Source: Cordylochernes scorpioides (lineage: Eukaryota; Arthropoda; Arachnida; Pseudoscorpiones; Chernetidae). From it: a stretch of 64,000 bases of DNA. Shown here piece after piece: positions 19,441 through 30,770 of this stretch. The stretch is from positions 26,414,947 through 26,478,946 of the forward strand of contig CP092865.1 of assembly GCA_030710605.1 (NCBI GenBank). The letters run 5' to 3'. The notes beneath the pieces are model-generated. The model was not told the origin of the DNA. It saw only the letters and a program-made list of their open reading frames with translations, and ran no database searches. The position numbers and the translations under genes were made by a program. How positions within the stretch are numbered: the stretch's first letter is position 1; every line of letters starts with the position of its first letter.

Positions 19441-19659
19441 TAGATGACGTGTTTTTGCTGTGTATTAATTATCTCAAATATGGATATAATTCACTATATT
19501 GTGACAAATATCTAAAGACAATAATGATTCATTTATTTCTGCCTTTAGGCACACCAATCAATATACACTCATGGACAATGAAATTTGCCAACTTAAAAGG
19601 AAACATAAGATTGAAATCAAATTTTATGCATTTACTCATAGATTAATACAAAGCAATAA

Positions 19660-19800
19660 CGTACCATCTATATATAACGAATGGAGACATTAAGACGCGA
19701 ATATATTTTCATCGCAGTAAAGACAGTAGAAGTTTGATATATTTGTGAAAAGAAACATTCGTGTCTTAATGTCTTCATTCGTTATATATATTCATAGAAT
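19660..19800. mobile_element. Compact palindromic MITE, family A
   Basis: CGAATGGAGACATTAAGACG on the left is mirrored by CGTGTCTTAATGTCTTCATTCG on the right around a centre containing AAAGACAGTAGAAG. It is a shortened copy without the conserved CTGATGA core. Confidence 0.75.
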
Positions 19801-20039
19801 CGAAGTAAAAACATGATTAAAGAATTAAATGGTTCAAACCACCTTTTGCTGAATCACCTTTGCACGACGTCTTGATTCTTGAAAACTCTGGCTGCTTTGA
19901 TGGAAATTTAACACGTAACGTAAATTTACGTGTCGATGAATGGTTTATCAATAAGGACAATATTTCATGATTGGGAATATTTTACATGATTCGGTTTCAT
20001 TCCCGAGAATTAACAAAACGGTCCTGTACCACACATTAG

Positions 20040-20140
20040 AGCTGTATGGGAAATTAAACTAGCGAAACTGCCGGAAGAGTTCACCACTGATGAGCCAGGT
20101 CCTCCCAATATTTATACCATTGCAGTAAGGACAGTTTTAA
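20040..20140 (-). mobile_element. MITE family A core fragment
   Basis: Contains ATTAAACTAGCGAAACTGCC, the invariant TTCACCACTGATGA, GCCAGGTCCTCCCAATATT and GCAGTAAGGACAG. Confidence 0.7.
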
Positions 20141-20965
20141 AATTATTTTATTTGTTTAGTTTTAAAAAACGACCGCTTATTAATCATTTACATATTCAAA
20201 TATTTAGATATTAAAACAGCATATATTGGATTGAATTCAATTATTCAATTCAATATAGGCCTTTTTCAATATCTAAAGATCTAAATATGAATTAATCTCT
20301 CTCTCTATTTACATATTCAAATATATAATTTAATTCTGGACTCTTAAAAAATCTCTCTTGATCCTAAATACAGTTTTATTGAATTTTTACCAATTATTAT
20401 TGTTAAAATTGAAATTGGAGATTTCAGAATGGAAGAATATCGGTCTTAAATATTGTCTGGTCACCAAGAAATTAGGAATTGAGAGTAGAATTGGCTGTAG
20501 TGTGAAAAATTCGACAAACTGGTGAGTAGAATCCTAGAAGAAGTCATTTACTGACAACTCACCTCAAACTCCAACGAAAGCTGAAGATTTACTTCCAACC
20601 AATAGCATCACTTCTATATAAATATAGATAGATAGCGTGTCTATCATTTTAATGATGATAATCATTGTAAGATATCATAGAATACGTACATTAAGTGAGT
20701 CAATCTTTTTTTTTTTTTTTTCTGAACACAATTTCCAAGTCGTGGCTTATCAGGAAAAATTTACGGCAATTTTCTAAATTGTCTTTAAACATCTGTATCC
20801 ACATTTACAATACAATAACTTAATCTTTTGATAGAATATTTGTTTTTCAAGGTAGCCTGGCTTTTGATTTTTTTCTTTAGCGGAACCCTATCACAATATT
20901 GATCGTATTCAGATTTATATTATTTTATATATATAAAAATGATGTTTTTTTTTTAAATAAGTGGT
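20140..20965. other. Gene-free stretch
   Basis: AT-rich, with a short inverted pair near 20216-20300 (AATATAGGCC and related) and a T run at 20709. Nothing coding recognised. Confidence 0.4.
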
Positions 20966-21238
20966 ATGGTTGCGCGCGCGCGCGCGTGGTGGTGTGACTT
21001 GTGGAAAGGCCGCTGATAAGATTATATTTTTTTAAATAAAATAAATTGATTTATTTAAAGCCAGAAATATATAAAGAGAAAAGAAGTAACGGCCGTTGGA
21101 AGCAAACTTTGTTGTTCGAGCAACGCGCGAGGCAAGAGTCCCGGATGCCGCCCGCGCATGCACATACGCGTACTGCCCGTATGTGTAGTAAGGCTTTGTC
21201 CCAGTTCGCGCTCGCTGAAACAAAATGTTGTCGCCACA
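20966..21238 (+). repeat. Dispersed repeat D, copy 1 (LTR-like ends)
   Basis: It shares with 27388-27716 the blocks TTGTGGAAAGGCCGCTGATAAG, AAAGCCAGAAATATATAAAG and CCAGTTCGCGCTCGCTGAA, and ends GTCGCCACA. The outer TGTG(A/G)C and GCCACA are inverted, and an internal TATATAAAG is present, so a solo LTR is possible. I found no target duplication. A (CG)n run precedes it. Confidence 0.65.
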
Positions 21239-21239
21239 A

Positions 21240-22140
21240 ATATAAGACAAAACTCTTTCTTACGGCGTCAACTTGAAGATCAGGGTAGGTGGAATATTGA
21301 CAGGGATTTAAACATAGCAGGTGTGTGTTTCGAGCGTCATAATGGACTCACCCTCATGATTGAGGGATGGATCATCCCCTCCTCCGTTCACTTCTATTTA
21401 TATACTACGTTTGAAAGTGGTAGTGGTGGTGTCTTGTCCAGATTTTGTTGCTCCATGGAAAGGGGGCGTCATTGCCCCCCCCTAGTCAGCCACATTTCAG
21501 AGTTCCCTGTTCACGGTTACCGTAGCGGCTCGGGGCTCACGACACTGTACTTCGATTTACAGGGCAATCCTTACTTGTGCTGCTTCTCGCCCGCCATGTA
21601 GAGGAGGACTTCTGGGCAGGACATTTGAAAGTATAAAACGTGATACTTGCTATTTGTTTTAGCTCACCTGGGTAATTTTAATCTACTTCTTGTAAGCTGT
21701 TTGTCAACTTATGATGACAGTTTATCAGTACATGGGTTCGGAATGAAAAAAAAATATATATATTTTTTAATGATTTAGTTTTTTCAACATAGTTTTCCCT
21801 TCTAGGGATATGCACTTCTCCCAACGTCCTAACAATTTTCTCAACCTAACCAAACACAGGAATTGTCGAGGTCTCCGTCTCAGAGTTTGACAAGAGAGAT
21901 CAAGGTCGGGGTAGGTTTTCGGACAGTTCTATAGAGTCTCATGTTGTGTGTATGCGAATATCATATATAACTATAACAAAATATTTAATATAATATTCTA
22001 TGTTAGTATCTAACGGCGTTTATTATTATTCGTTCTATGTACTCCTGTAGAAGGGCAGAGCTTGAGACTACATTAATTAAATGAAAAGAAACTCATCTCA
22101 AGAAAACTGTTGTATTATTTAATTTATCCAATTGGTCGTC
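21240..22140. other. Gene-free stretch
   Basis: A plus-strand frame is open from about 21158 to 21601, but it starts inside repeat D and nothing in it is recognisable. No other signal. Confidence 0.4.
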
Positions 22141-22144
22141 TTTC

Positions 22145-22275
22145 CTATCAAAATAGGGACCGCCAAAACTAGGTGCCATCTATTGACCATCTCCGAAAAC
22201 TGAAGGACTCGGGTTTGTGGGGAAGGTCAATAGATGGCGCCTAGTTTTGACGTCTATTTTGACGATAGAGATGAC
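22145..22275. mobile_element. Foldback MITE, family B
   Basis: Inverted arms of about 40 bp: left CAAAACTAGGTGCCATCTATTG, right CAATAGATGGCGCCTAGTTTTG, around a 35-bp centre. Related arms recur singly at 35770-35860 and 54150-54210. Confidence 0.8.
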
Positions 22276-22322
22276 CATTCTTTTTATAGATCATTATCCT
22301 CCAGTAAAATTTCCATAATGTA

Positions 22323-23644
22323 CAAGGTGCGTTCATTAATTTCCAGGACTGCTCTGTATCTTTGAAAAAATAAAACAAATAAAAAAACTAATTTAATATT
22401 TTTCAAAATATGCCTCTCCTGCCTCAATACACCTGTTTCATTTTTTTTTCCAATTGTCGAAGCAGGAGATAAAATCGCTTTTTGAGAGGTTCCTCAAGGT
22501 TGCCTTCGATTCAGCTTGTATCATATCAACGTTGTCAAATTTCCTTCCTTTTAACTTCATTTTCAATATAGAATAGAGGAAAAAGTCATTGGGAGCTAAG
22601 TCGGGGGAATAGGGTGGATGAGGGATATGTATGGTTGAATGCTTGGCCAAGAACTGCAAAACAACATGGGCTGTGTGCGGCCGCGCATTATCGACGTGAA
22701 GTATCCAGTCATTGTTTTGCCATCTTTCAGGTCTTTTAAGGCGCCCTGCCTCCCTTAAGCGCCTCATTATCCCCAAATAAACCTCTTGATTAATTGTACG
22801 TCCGAAGGGAATAAATTCATGGTGAACCAAACCATTAATATCAAAAAAATTAACAAGCAATGTCTTGACTTTGGATTTTGCAAATCTTGCCTTTTTGGGT
22901 TTCGGTTCCCCTCTTTCAATCCATTGGCTGGATTGACGTTTGGTTTCCGGGTCATACTGATACACCCATGTCTCATCCCCGGTAATGATTTTTTGCATCC
23001 ATTCTGGATCGGTCCGAGTCATTTCAATCATGTTTTTGCAGACATCCATTCTAACCTCCTTTTGTTCCACTGTTAGAATCCGGGGAACAAATTTTGAAGA
23101 GGTCCGGATCATGTCCAAATCTTTTGTTACTATTTGATGACACAGTCCTACAGATAGTCCAGTCTCTGAAGATAAGTCTTTAATAGAAATTCTTCTGTTA
23201 GATTTAATTAATTCCTTTATTTTGAGCTTGTTTTCCTCGCAACGTAATGATCTTGGACTCCCAGTATGCTGATCATCGTTTACCTTTTCCCGACCTTTTA
23301 GGAAGCGTGAAAACCATTCAAAAGTACTTGAACAGGATAAAGCTGCATCGCCAAAAGCTTCTTTAATCAATTCATACGTCTCAGTAGCACTTTATTTCAA
23401 TTTAAAACAAAACTTAATGCAGATTATCTGCTTTTCGAAAATGGCCATTTTAAAATTAGAAATACGAACCTTACAAGGAAGTTATTTTGTTCTATTTTTA
23501 GATCGGCGCGTGCGCCACGAGACTCGTGCTTTCAGTCAGGTGTGGTCGAATGTCCAATATTTAACTCTGTATAAAAAATTTTTCTTTAGCTTTTTTATTT
23601 ATTTTGTTTTTTAACCAGTCCTGGAAATTAATGAACGCACCTTG
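22323..23644 (-). mobile_element. mariner transposon, nearly intact
   Basis: The termini CAAGGTGCGTTCATTAATTT (left) and its exact complement (right) bound 1322 bp, flanked by TA on both sides. The inverted repeats are perfect over about 30 bp. Transposase is on the minus strand. A single in-frame stop near the N-terminus is the only defect I see. Confidence 0.93.
22438..23448 (-). pseudogene. mariner transposase with one premature stop
   Basis: Cut-and-paste transposase of Tc1/mariner type. Counted from the probable ATG at 23448 (MAIFEKQIICIKF), the frame reads on to FKLK, hits TAA at 23392-23394, and continues without interruption for over 310 codons to WKKK-stop. The N-terminal helix-turn-helix half is present (TFEWFSRFLKGREKVNDDQH). 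Catalytic region: IITGDETWVYQYDPETKRQS (first Asp), LHVDNARPHTA (second Asp) and PYSPDLAPNDFFLYS (third Asp, the mariner DD34D type). Length matches the usual 340-350 residues. One point change appears to have silenced it. Confidence 0.9.
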
Positions 23645-23924
23645 TATATTGGATTAATGATATTTGTATCCTGATAAAGTTATGAATATTACTTCTTGAA
23701 TAGGTAGTAATTGTGATTAGGCTGGATTATGCGATGTCGTCCAGATTGGTGTCCACTCATTGTATCTCTTCCTGTAAAATTGGTGACTTCTCTAGATGTG
23801 TCTGTGTAGAAATCATTGAATACCAAATATTTCTACTTGTCAATATAGATTTGATCCAACGATATCTCTGCACAGAACTCTTAGCCGTGACGCCACAATG
23901 ATCAATTCTTTAAACTTTAGAAAT

Positions 23925-25395
23925 GGGTGGCCTTCTAAAACCATCGGCCAGATCTTGCAGCCATGGTGCAGCATTGATCAATTACTTGAGAATTTTCAAC
24001 GGGCAGCCTCTAAAACCCTCGGCCAGATCTTGCAGCCGTGGTGCAGCATTGGTCAATTTCTTGAGAATTTGAAACGTGCGGCCTCTAAAACTATCGGCCA
24101 GATCTTGCAGCCGTGGTGCAGCATTGGTCAATTTCTTGAGAATTTGAAACGTGCGGCCTCTAAAACTATCGGCCAGATCTTGCAGCCGTGGTGCAGCATT
24201 GGTCAATTTCTTGAGAATTTGAAACGTGCGGCCTCTAAAACTATCGGCCAGATCTTGTAGCCGTGGTGCAGCATTGGTCAATTTCTTGAGAATTTGAAAC
24301 GTGCGGCCTCTAAAACTAGCGGACACATCTTGTAGCCGTGGTGCAGCATTGATCAATTTCTTGAGAATTTGAAACGTGCGGCCTCTAAAACTATCGGCCA
24401 GATCTTGCAGCCGTGGTGCAGCATTGATCAATTTCTTGAGAATTTGAAACGTGCGGCCTCTAAAACTATCGGCCAGATCTTGTAGCCGTGGTGCAGCATT
24501 GGTAAATTTCTTGAGAATTTGAAACGTGCGGCCTCTAAAACTAGCGGCCACATCTTGTAGCCATGGTGCAGCATTGGTCAATTTCTTGAGAATTTGAAAC
24601 GTGCGGCCTCTAAAACTAGCGGCCAGATCTTGTAGCCATGGTGCAGCATTGGTCAATTTCTTGAGAATTTGAAACGTGCGATATCTAAAACCATCGGCCA
24701 GATCTTGCAGCCATAGTGCAGCATTGATCAATTTCTTGAGAATTTGAAACGTGCGGCCTCTAAAACTATCGGCCAGATCTTGTAGTCATGGTGCAGCATT
24801 GATCAATTTCTTGAGAACTTGAAACGTGCGACCTCTAAAACTATCGGCCAGATCTTGCAGTCATGGTGCAGCATTGATCAATTTCTTGAGAATTTGAAAC
24901 GTGCGACCTCTAAAACTATCGGCCAGATCTTGCAGCCGTGGTGCAGCATTGATCAATTTCTTGAGAATTTGAAACGTGCGGCCTCTAAAACTATCGGCCA
25001 GATCTTGCAGTCATGGCGCAGCATTGATCAATTTCTTGAGAATTTGAAATACGGCTTCTAAAACCATCGGCCAGATCATGTAGCCGTGGTGCAGCATTGG
25101 TCAATTTCTTGAGAATTTGAAAGGTGCGGATTATAAAACCATCGGCCAGATCTTGTAGCTGTGTGCAGCATTGATCAATTTCTTGAGAATTTGAAACGTG
25201 CGGCTTCTAAAACCATCGGCCAGATCTTGTAGCTGTGGTGCAGCATTGATCAATTTCTTGAGAATTTGAAACGTGCGGATTATAAAACCATCGGCCAGAT
25301 CTTGTAGTCGTGGTGCAGCATTGATCAATTTCTTGAGAATCTTCAACGGGCAGCCTCTAAAACCAGCGGCCAGATCTTGCAGTCATCGTGACGCT
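23925..25395. repeat. 75-bp tandem array, about 20 copies
   Basis: GGCCAGATCTTG recurs every 75 bp (for example 24021, 24096, 24171). Since 75 is 25 codons, long frames stay open on both strands. The minus frame gives a repeating RLQDLADSFRGRTFQILKK unit of 25 residues, uninterrupted from 24731 to 23982. Frames break at small indels near 25050 and 25155. Variants fall at few sites; the change in the Leu codon is silent on the minus strand, but Arg/Trp, Asp/Ala and Thr/Ile changes are not. A decayed protein-repeat gene is possible; a non-coding satellite is equally possible. Confidence 0.9.
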
Positions 25396-25720
25396 CTAAT
25401 CAAATCCTTGAGTCTTCGTCACGGGTGCTCTCTGAAACCAAGAGGCGATATCTTGTGGTTATTGAACCAATCTGATCAATTCCTTTAGCCTTCCCAAAGT
25501 GCAGCCATAAAGCAAGTCGCGAGATCTTGTAGCGCCGCTGTGGCCTTGATGATTTCTTTAAGCCTTCAGAACATGGGGCTTCCAAATCAGCCAGATCTTG
25601 TAGCAATGATGCTGCCCTGATCTATTTATTGAACCACCTCGACGTGCAGAATATAAAACCTGATCTTGCATCTTCGGCGTTGCTCCATCATTTCATTGGA
25701 CCTTCTCAAAGTACGACTTT
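25395..25720. repeat. Decayed edge of the 75-bp array
   Basis: At least four strongly diverged units are recognisable by AGATCTTGTAGC-like phrases followed by TGATC(A/T)ATT. Divergence rises away from the array, the usual pattern of an old array edge. Confidence 0.7.
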
Positions 25721-27000
25721 TATTATATTGGGTGAATACTTTTGAAAACTTTGTCAAGGCTTTGAATTTAACTTTCAATATCTATATACATTCTCTCTAA
25801 AATCGAGGTTTCAAGCCCAATAGCTCTTCAATATAACTATCTGAGAAAGTTGTAAATCTATATAGCCCCATTGTTGCTAGGTTCGTTCTAATAATCCAAA
25901 ATTTTCAAATATTTTTATTTTTAACTGTTAAATAAAAGTCTGTCCCCTAAACATCTTATCCATTTTATAAACAGTTTTCTATCGAAGTAGAGATCCTAAT
26001 TTATAACATCAATTCTCTCGATAAATTCCCACAAAGCGCAGCACCACACAATTTCAGATCTATTGTTTAGAATAAGAAAACTTCACACTTAGAAAATGTC
26101 ACACAGCTTAATATAATTTTCCAAATTATTTTCAATTTTTGAGAAAAGATAGGATTCGTGTGTTCTTTATTTTCAAAAATACATTAAAGTTAATCTCTGC
26201 GAAAAGCGCGTAGACTCAGCTCGATGCCACAACAGAAGTTTTAACAAATTCAAACAAGGTTCAAACACAGGGTAATTTTTTTAAATTTGTCACAGCTGGT
26301 GTTTTGTTACAATTTTTTATCTGAGTTAGCGGGCTTTGCACAGAAAGATCGAGAAAATAAAGTTTGATAATTTTTATAAATGGAGAGGTGATCACAGACA
26401 TATACTCTAGCTATAGAGCCGACTTCCTGATATATTTCTAGTAGCAATTAATAGGTGCAATGTTTAATACTGTAAATATAAATCATATTTACAATGTATA
26501 CTTGAGACAAAGTTAAAGTGTTATGACTTTCTTATATCTTGACGGGAGGATGCTTGTGCAGCAAACCTCCCTTGAGCGACTCATCTGATCCACCTCCCTG
26601 AACGACCACCTTTGAAAAACACAATATTGTCAAATATAATCCAATTTTTAATGAGAGATCGCCTCCAAGATATCCATGTTTTGGACGGTCTTTCATAAAA
26701 GGCTCTGTGTGCTGTACTAAGGCCTACTAGGATACATTAGACATTGGAATCCTTGGTTTAGAGGTTTGGGTGAAAATTTGCAATTCCCTGCTAACTACAA
26801 CTTTTGTCGGAATCGTGTTTAGTTCTTCAAAATAAAACCCACCCTGCGGGATGAATTGATGTAAACATTATTAATAAAGTTTTTTTTTTAATTCTTACGT
26901 ACAACAGGTCTCCTTTTTTCAATTAGCTATCACAGTGTTGCGGCGACGTCGAAAGAAAGATAAAGAAAGATCCAGAAAGGTGGCAGGGATCGTTGGAGGT
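25720..27000. other. Gene-free, AT-rich
   Basis: No coding segment, transposon terminus or clear repeat recognised. Confidence 0.4.
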
Positions 27001-27004
27001 TACG

Positions 27005-27130
27005 TGTGCGCCAGAGAGATCCGACCAATCAGAGAGCGCACGTGACGGGTGACGCCAATCAGCTTCATGGTTTCCATCGAGTTCCATCGAACAGTACTCG
27101 TTGTTTACGTTGTTCTTTGTTTACATGTAA
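27005..27130 (+). promoter_or_regulatory. CCAAT-rich, GC-richer patch
   Basis: ACCAATCAGAGAGCGCACGTGAC is followed 25 bp later by GCCAATCAGC: two CCAAT boxes and a CACGTG E-box in a patch richer in G+C than its neighbours. No TATA box and no gene follows, so this is only promoter-like; it could come from a lost retroelement. Confidence 0.25.
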
Positions 27131-27387
27131 TGGATGAAGTTGAATTAAACTGTTTTTAAAACAAATATTTTCATCGATGCGACATTCTGACCATCCAACA
27201 CACCTGGAAGACAGACGGGGTGCGACGCCGTCCAAACAACAATTATAAAACTCTATTCAGCACTGGAAAATATTGGTCCTTCAGATGCTATTTGGTTTTA
27301 AATTCAGGCCGTACTAAATCGGCTTTAGATAGACTGATGGGTGGTGAATTTTTAAACCGTGATGCTAAATTGAAAAATAGATATGTG

Positions 27388-27716
27388 GGATGGTTGTGTG
27401 CGTGTTGGTGTGGCTTGTGGAAAGGCCGCTGATAAGATTATAATTGTTTTTTTTTATAATTAAAATTAATTTATTTAAAGCCAGAAATATATAAAGAGAA
27501 AAGAAGTAAAGGCCGAAGTAACGGCCGTTCGAAGCAAGCCTTGTTGTTGACGACGCCAGTGACCAGAAAAGTCCCGGATGACGCCCCGCGCGCATGCGTA
27601 GTGTGTTCTCCCAGCTCGCGCTTGCCGAGGCGTAGTGAGGTCGCCACACTACCGCCCGTATGTGTATTGAAGCTTTGTCCCAGTTCGCGCTCGCTGAAGC
27701 AAAGTGTAGTCGCCAC
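27388..27716 (+). repeat. Dispersed repeat D, copy 2
   Basis: Longer copy of 20966-21238, in the same orientation. It carries an internal near-duplication near its end: GTGAGGTCGCCACAC, then about 65 bp later GTAGTCGCCACAG, with TTCTCCCAGCTCGCGCTTGCC and TTGTCCCAGTTCGCGCTCGC as the paired blocks. Confidence 0.65.
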
Positions 27717-27829
27717 AGATTTATAGACGTGATTTAATATAGTAACAGAACTGACCAGATCAGAAACAGAACTGGAAAGAGTTCTGCCAAACCCAGCCTA
27801 CACTGTGCTCCCTCAGATTACGGCCGCTC

Positions 27830-28175
27830 AATGCAACAACACTATCTGAAGGCCGCCGATTCGAATCGTTTAATGAAGTCGAGGAAGCGTGTCAAGAATT
27901 CTTTGATTCGAAGCTGGTTGAATGGTACTTTGACCGTAAGCTTGCAGATCGATGGAAGAAAGTCATGAAAAATGGTCTTTATTTTGAGGAATAAATTTTG
28001 TTTTTCTCAAAACGTTGTTTTATTATTTTGCGAATAATATTATTACGGCGAATACCTAATAATACAATTACTTTATACATAATACAAAGACATTATACAT
28101 AATGGCGAATAATATGGGTATTTCAATTTTTTTTTGCAAGTGTTTACGAAATTTTGGGACAAAAAAACCTTGTAA
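27830..28175 (+). pseudogene. mariner 3' remnant with TIR
   Basis: 27855-27993 encodes FNEVEEACQEFFDSKLVEW then WKKVMKNGLYFEE and a stop, the usual C-terminus of a mariner transposase (F-x-S-x-E-E...W-x-K-V-x-x-x-x-G-x-YF). About 150 bp later comes the terminus GTTTACGAAATTTTGGGACA...CCTTGTA, the same TIR as the MITE at 57-138. The catalytic part is missing. The tail (28010-28140) recurs in reverse at 35540-35690. Confidence 0.75.
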
Positions 28176-28401
28176 TACCAAAACCATCCAGGGTTGAGTT
28201 TTTTTGTACAATTTAATTTTCATAGCTTTCGGGCAAACATGCCCTTTAACAGGAGATAATCTCTAGTAGTATAACTTCTAGGTAACTATTCACTCTAAAA
28301 AGAAATAAAATTGTGCAAGAACACTTTGCCCTGGATATTTTTGTTATTAGATTATAAGCCAGGGGTTTTAAAATAGACGTGATTGCCGGGGAAAGTACAC
28401 A

Positions 28402-28778
28402 TGTTGTGGGCAGAAGACACTGAGGACCACTATAGCGGGTGGAAGAAGCTTTGCTGCGACGCAAAGTCTCGGGATCCTGTCAAATTATATTGACAAATTT
28501 TGCACTTTTACCTTATCTTAGGTTTTAGTGGGAAGAATTTTTTTTCGTTTGTTAGTGAACCAATCTCTCCTTCCTTCTCATTGAACGAATGTGGCCATGT
28601 TTGTATATAAAAGGGGGGCTATGGTATTGCGAGAGGTCGTGGAGTGGTGTTCGAGTGGAGACGCTTAAAGCGTTCTCTGTGTGCTTGTCTGGTGATCTCC
28701 TCGCATACCTGTGTAACCCCGGTCCGTTCCTTATCAACGCTGCAAATAAAAGATAAGTAGTTTTTATTTTATTTAACA
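28402..28778 (+). repeat. Probable solo LTR
   Basis: Begins TGTTGTGGGCAG and ends ATTTAACA, so TGTT/AACA ends are inverted. It contains GTATATAAAAGGGG near 28600 and AATAAAAG near 28745 in the order expected of an LTR (TATA, R region, poly-A signal). I could not find a target duplication or an internal region beside it. Confidence 0.5.
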
Positions 28779-28799
28779 AATCGTTTTTTTTTACCCCCA

Positions 28800-29130
28800 T
28801 TTTTTTTTTGTTGGTGTTGTACTCTTGAGTGTACCTTTTTCTTAGTTTAAATTACTCTTACTGTAGGCCCTAGCTTATTGCTTTTTGTGTGATAACCCAT
28901 AATAGTAACTTTTGTCAATCCAAAGAAGAGATGGTTGTGAAGAAGAGACGGAGGCTTACCATCAGGTTTATTAAACGGACACAGAGAGGAGAAGCGCTAG
29001 CGTCTATTCTCGGAGCAGGGAAAGAGGGGCCGGTGATTAGGGGTGATCATGTGATGTACGGGGGAATTGGAATCACTGCTGTCTTGTTATTATCTCGTGG
29101 TTGTCTTTTTTTCAACAGCGATTTTTTTAT
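28800..29130. other. Unrecognised stretch with a short open frame
   Basis: A plus frame of about 115 codons (28889-29236) is basic at its start (VVKKRRRLTIRFIKRTQRGE), but it runs into MITE family A and matches nothing I know. Not called as a gene. Confidence 0.35.
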
Positions 29131-29560
29131 AAGGCGCCATCTATATATAGGAAATGAAATCTTTAAAGAACGAATGCATATTTTACATATAAAACAAACT
29201 TCTACTGTCCTTAATGCGATGAAAAAATATTGGTAGGACTTGGCATCAGTGATGAATCCTCCAATTTACCCAATTTATCTACCAGACCGATTCTCAGAGC
29301 TCTAATACTGTATTGAACGATTCTGCTTATATATGCTACACTGAAGAGTGGAATATTAGAAATGGTATTTAAGCAAACTATGGACATAAGTTATTAGAGG
29401 TCTGAGAAGCAGTCTGGTAGATTGAATTGGCGAAACCGCTGGGAGGGTTCACCACTGATGAGACGGGCCCTTCCAATATTTTTTCATCGCAGTAAGGATA
29501 GTAGAATTTTGTTTTATTTATAAAAGAAACTTTCATGCTTTAAAGATTTCATTTCCCAAC
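29131..29560. mobile_element. MITE family A, complete long-TIR copy
   Basis: Best copy of the family. The left arm runs from GGCGCCATCTATATATAGG through TTCTACTGTCCTTAATGCG to TTTATCTACCAGA; the right arm returns from TCTGGTAGATTGAATTGG through the core (TTCACCACTGATGAG) and CGCAGTAAGGATAGTAG to GATTTCATTTCC. The arms are about 150 bp, with about 115 bp between them. No coding capacity. Confidence 0.85.
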
Positions 29561-30147
29561 GATCTTTTTATTTAGAATGAATGCTCACAAATGCATTAAA
29601 ATTCTTTCTTTTTGGGGATGTTAAAATATTTAAAAAAGCGGGTTCTTAGGGGTTAGTGAACTAATTGATTTCTAAAGAAAGAATTCTCCATAGGTAGCGT
29701 CTCCATAATGCGTAAATTGAAAACCTTTTCCTCCCCCTTCATTTTACTTTACGCTGTTCTTCTAAAAATATTTGTGTTCGAAAATTTATATTTCTTAATT
29801 AAAAAAAATACTTTTATTTATAAGAGCTTAAGATTAAATGACGTCAAAAAAAAAAAACTCTTGTTTTTGAAAAAAAAAAAAACATATATATATAGATAAA
29901 TATGATTTTTACGATATGTTGAAATATTTTAGAATATAAAATGTAAGTTATTTCCATAAAACTTCAATATATAGAGGTTCTACATATAATATGTCGACAT
30001 ATAAAGGTGTTCCTGTAGTTTTATTTGAATAAAATTTAAAAAAACAAAAGACGATTAAGTCAGCTTTATGGACCAAACATTACCTCGACTGTGGCGCTTG
30101 AGTGGTTGGAAAAAACTAAAATAAGTTTTAAAATACTGTATGTATGA

Positions 30148-30292
30148 AAATTCGAAACTATTATAGACGCGTATGATTCTTTTAAAAATTAAACAATTTC
30201 TACTGCAGTAGTAATTGTTTAATTTTTAAAAGAATCAAACGCGTCTATAATAGTTTCGAATTTTCATAACAGATGGCGCGCTAATGCATCAT
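30148..30292. mobile_element. MITE family A, centre-deleted palindrome
   Basis: Arms meet at CTACTGCAGTAGTAATTG. They run out to TTCGAAACTATTATAGACGC on the left and GCGTCTATAATAGTTTCGAA on the right, with CAGATGGCGCGCTAATGCAT at the right end. The core is absent. Confidence 0.85.
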
Positions 30293-30294
30293 AA

Positions 30295-30405
30295 AATTAT
30301 GTATTTAATTAAAAATGCATATATTGGTAAAATAAATGATATTTTGATCCAATAAACGCCTTTTTAATTAAAGATTTATTTATGGATTGCTCTATTTTCA
30401 AAAAA
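30295..30405. mobile_element. Fragment of foldback family C
   Basis: ATGCATATATTGGTAAAATAAATG to ATGGATTGCTCTATTTTC matches, in reverse, the outer part of the element at 60040-60290. It lacks the GGTTGGCGTT arms. Confidence 0.55.
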
Positions 30406-30770
30406 ATTATGTACGTCCTGTTTTTTTTTTTTAAGTGAAACTTAAATAAAATAACTTTTATAATTATTTAGGGGAGAAAACACACTCACGTGACTTCACT
30501 TTAAACAGAAAGTAAAAAATTATAATAAGCTAATATTAGTTCATTTTTCTGCCACTCGAGCGCCACCGTCGAGCTGATATTTGGTCCATAAACGTCGCTG
30601 GATTCAATTTATTTCGTTCCTATTTTAAAAATAATTTTCTATCGTCATTTCTATAGAGTTCCTAATGTATAGTTTTTAATTCATTTACTTTTTTTTTTAA
30701 ATTTTAACAATGATATAATTTTTTTCAAGTCCAATATCATTAACGTTATTTCTTATAGTTAAGGTATAAT

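Noticed and set aside
21158-21601. 147-codon plus-strand frame
   Set aside because: It begins inside dispersed repeat D and has no recognisable domain or codon pattern.
23982-24731. 249-codon minus frame as a protein-coding gene
   Set aside because: Entirely the 75-bp array; openness follows from the period, and the frame breaks at small indels outside this part.
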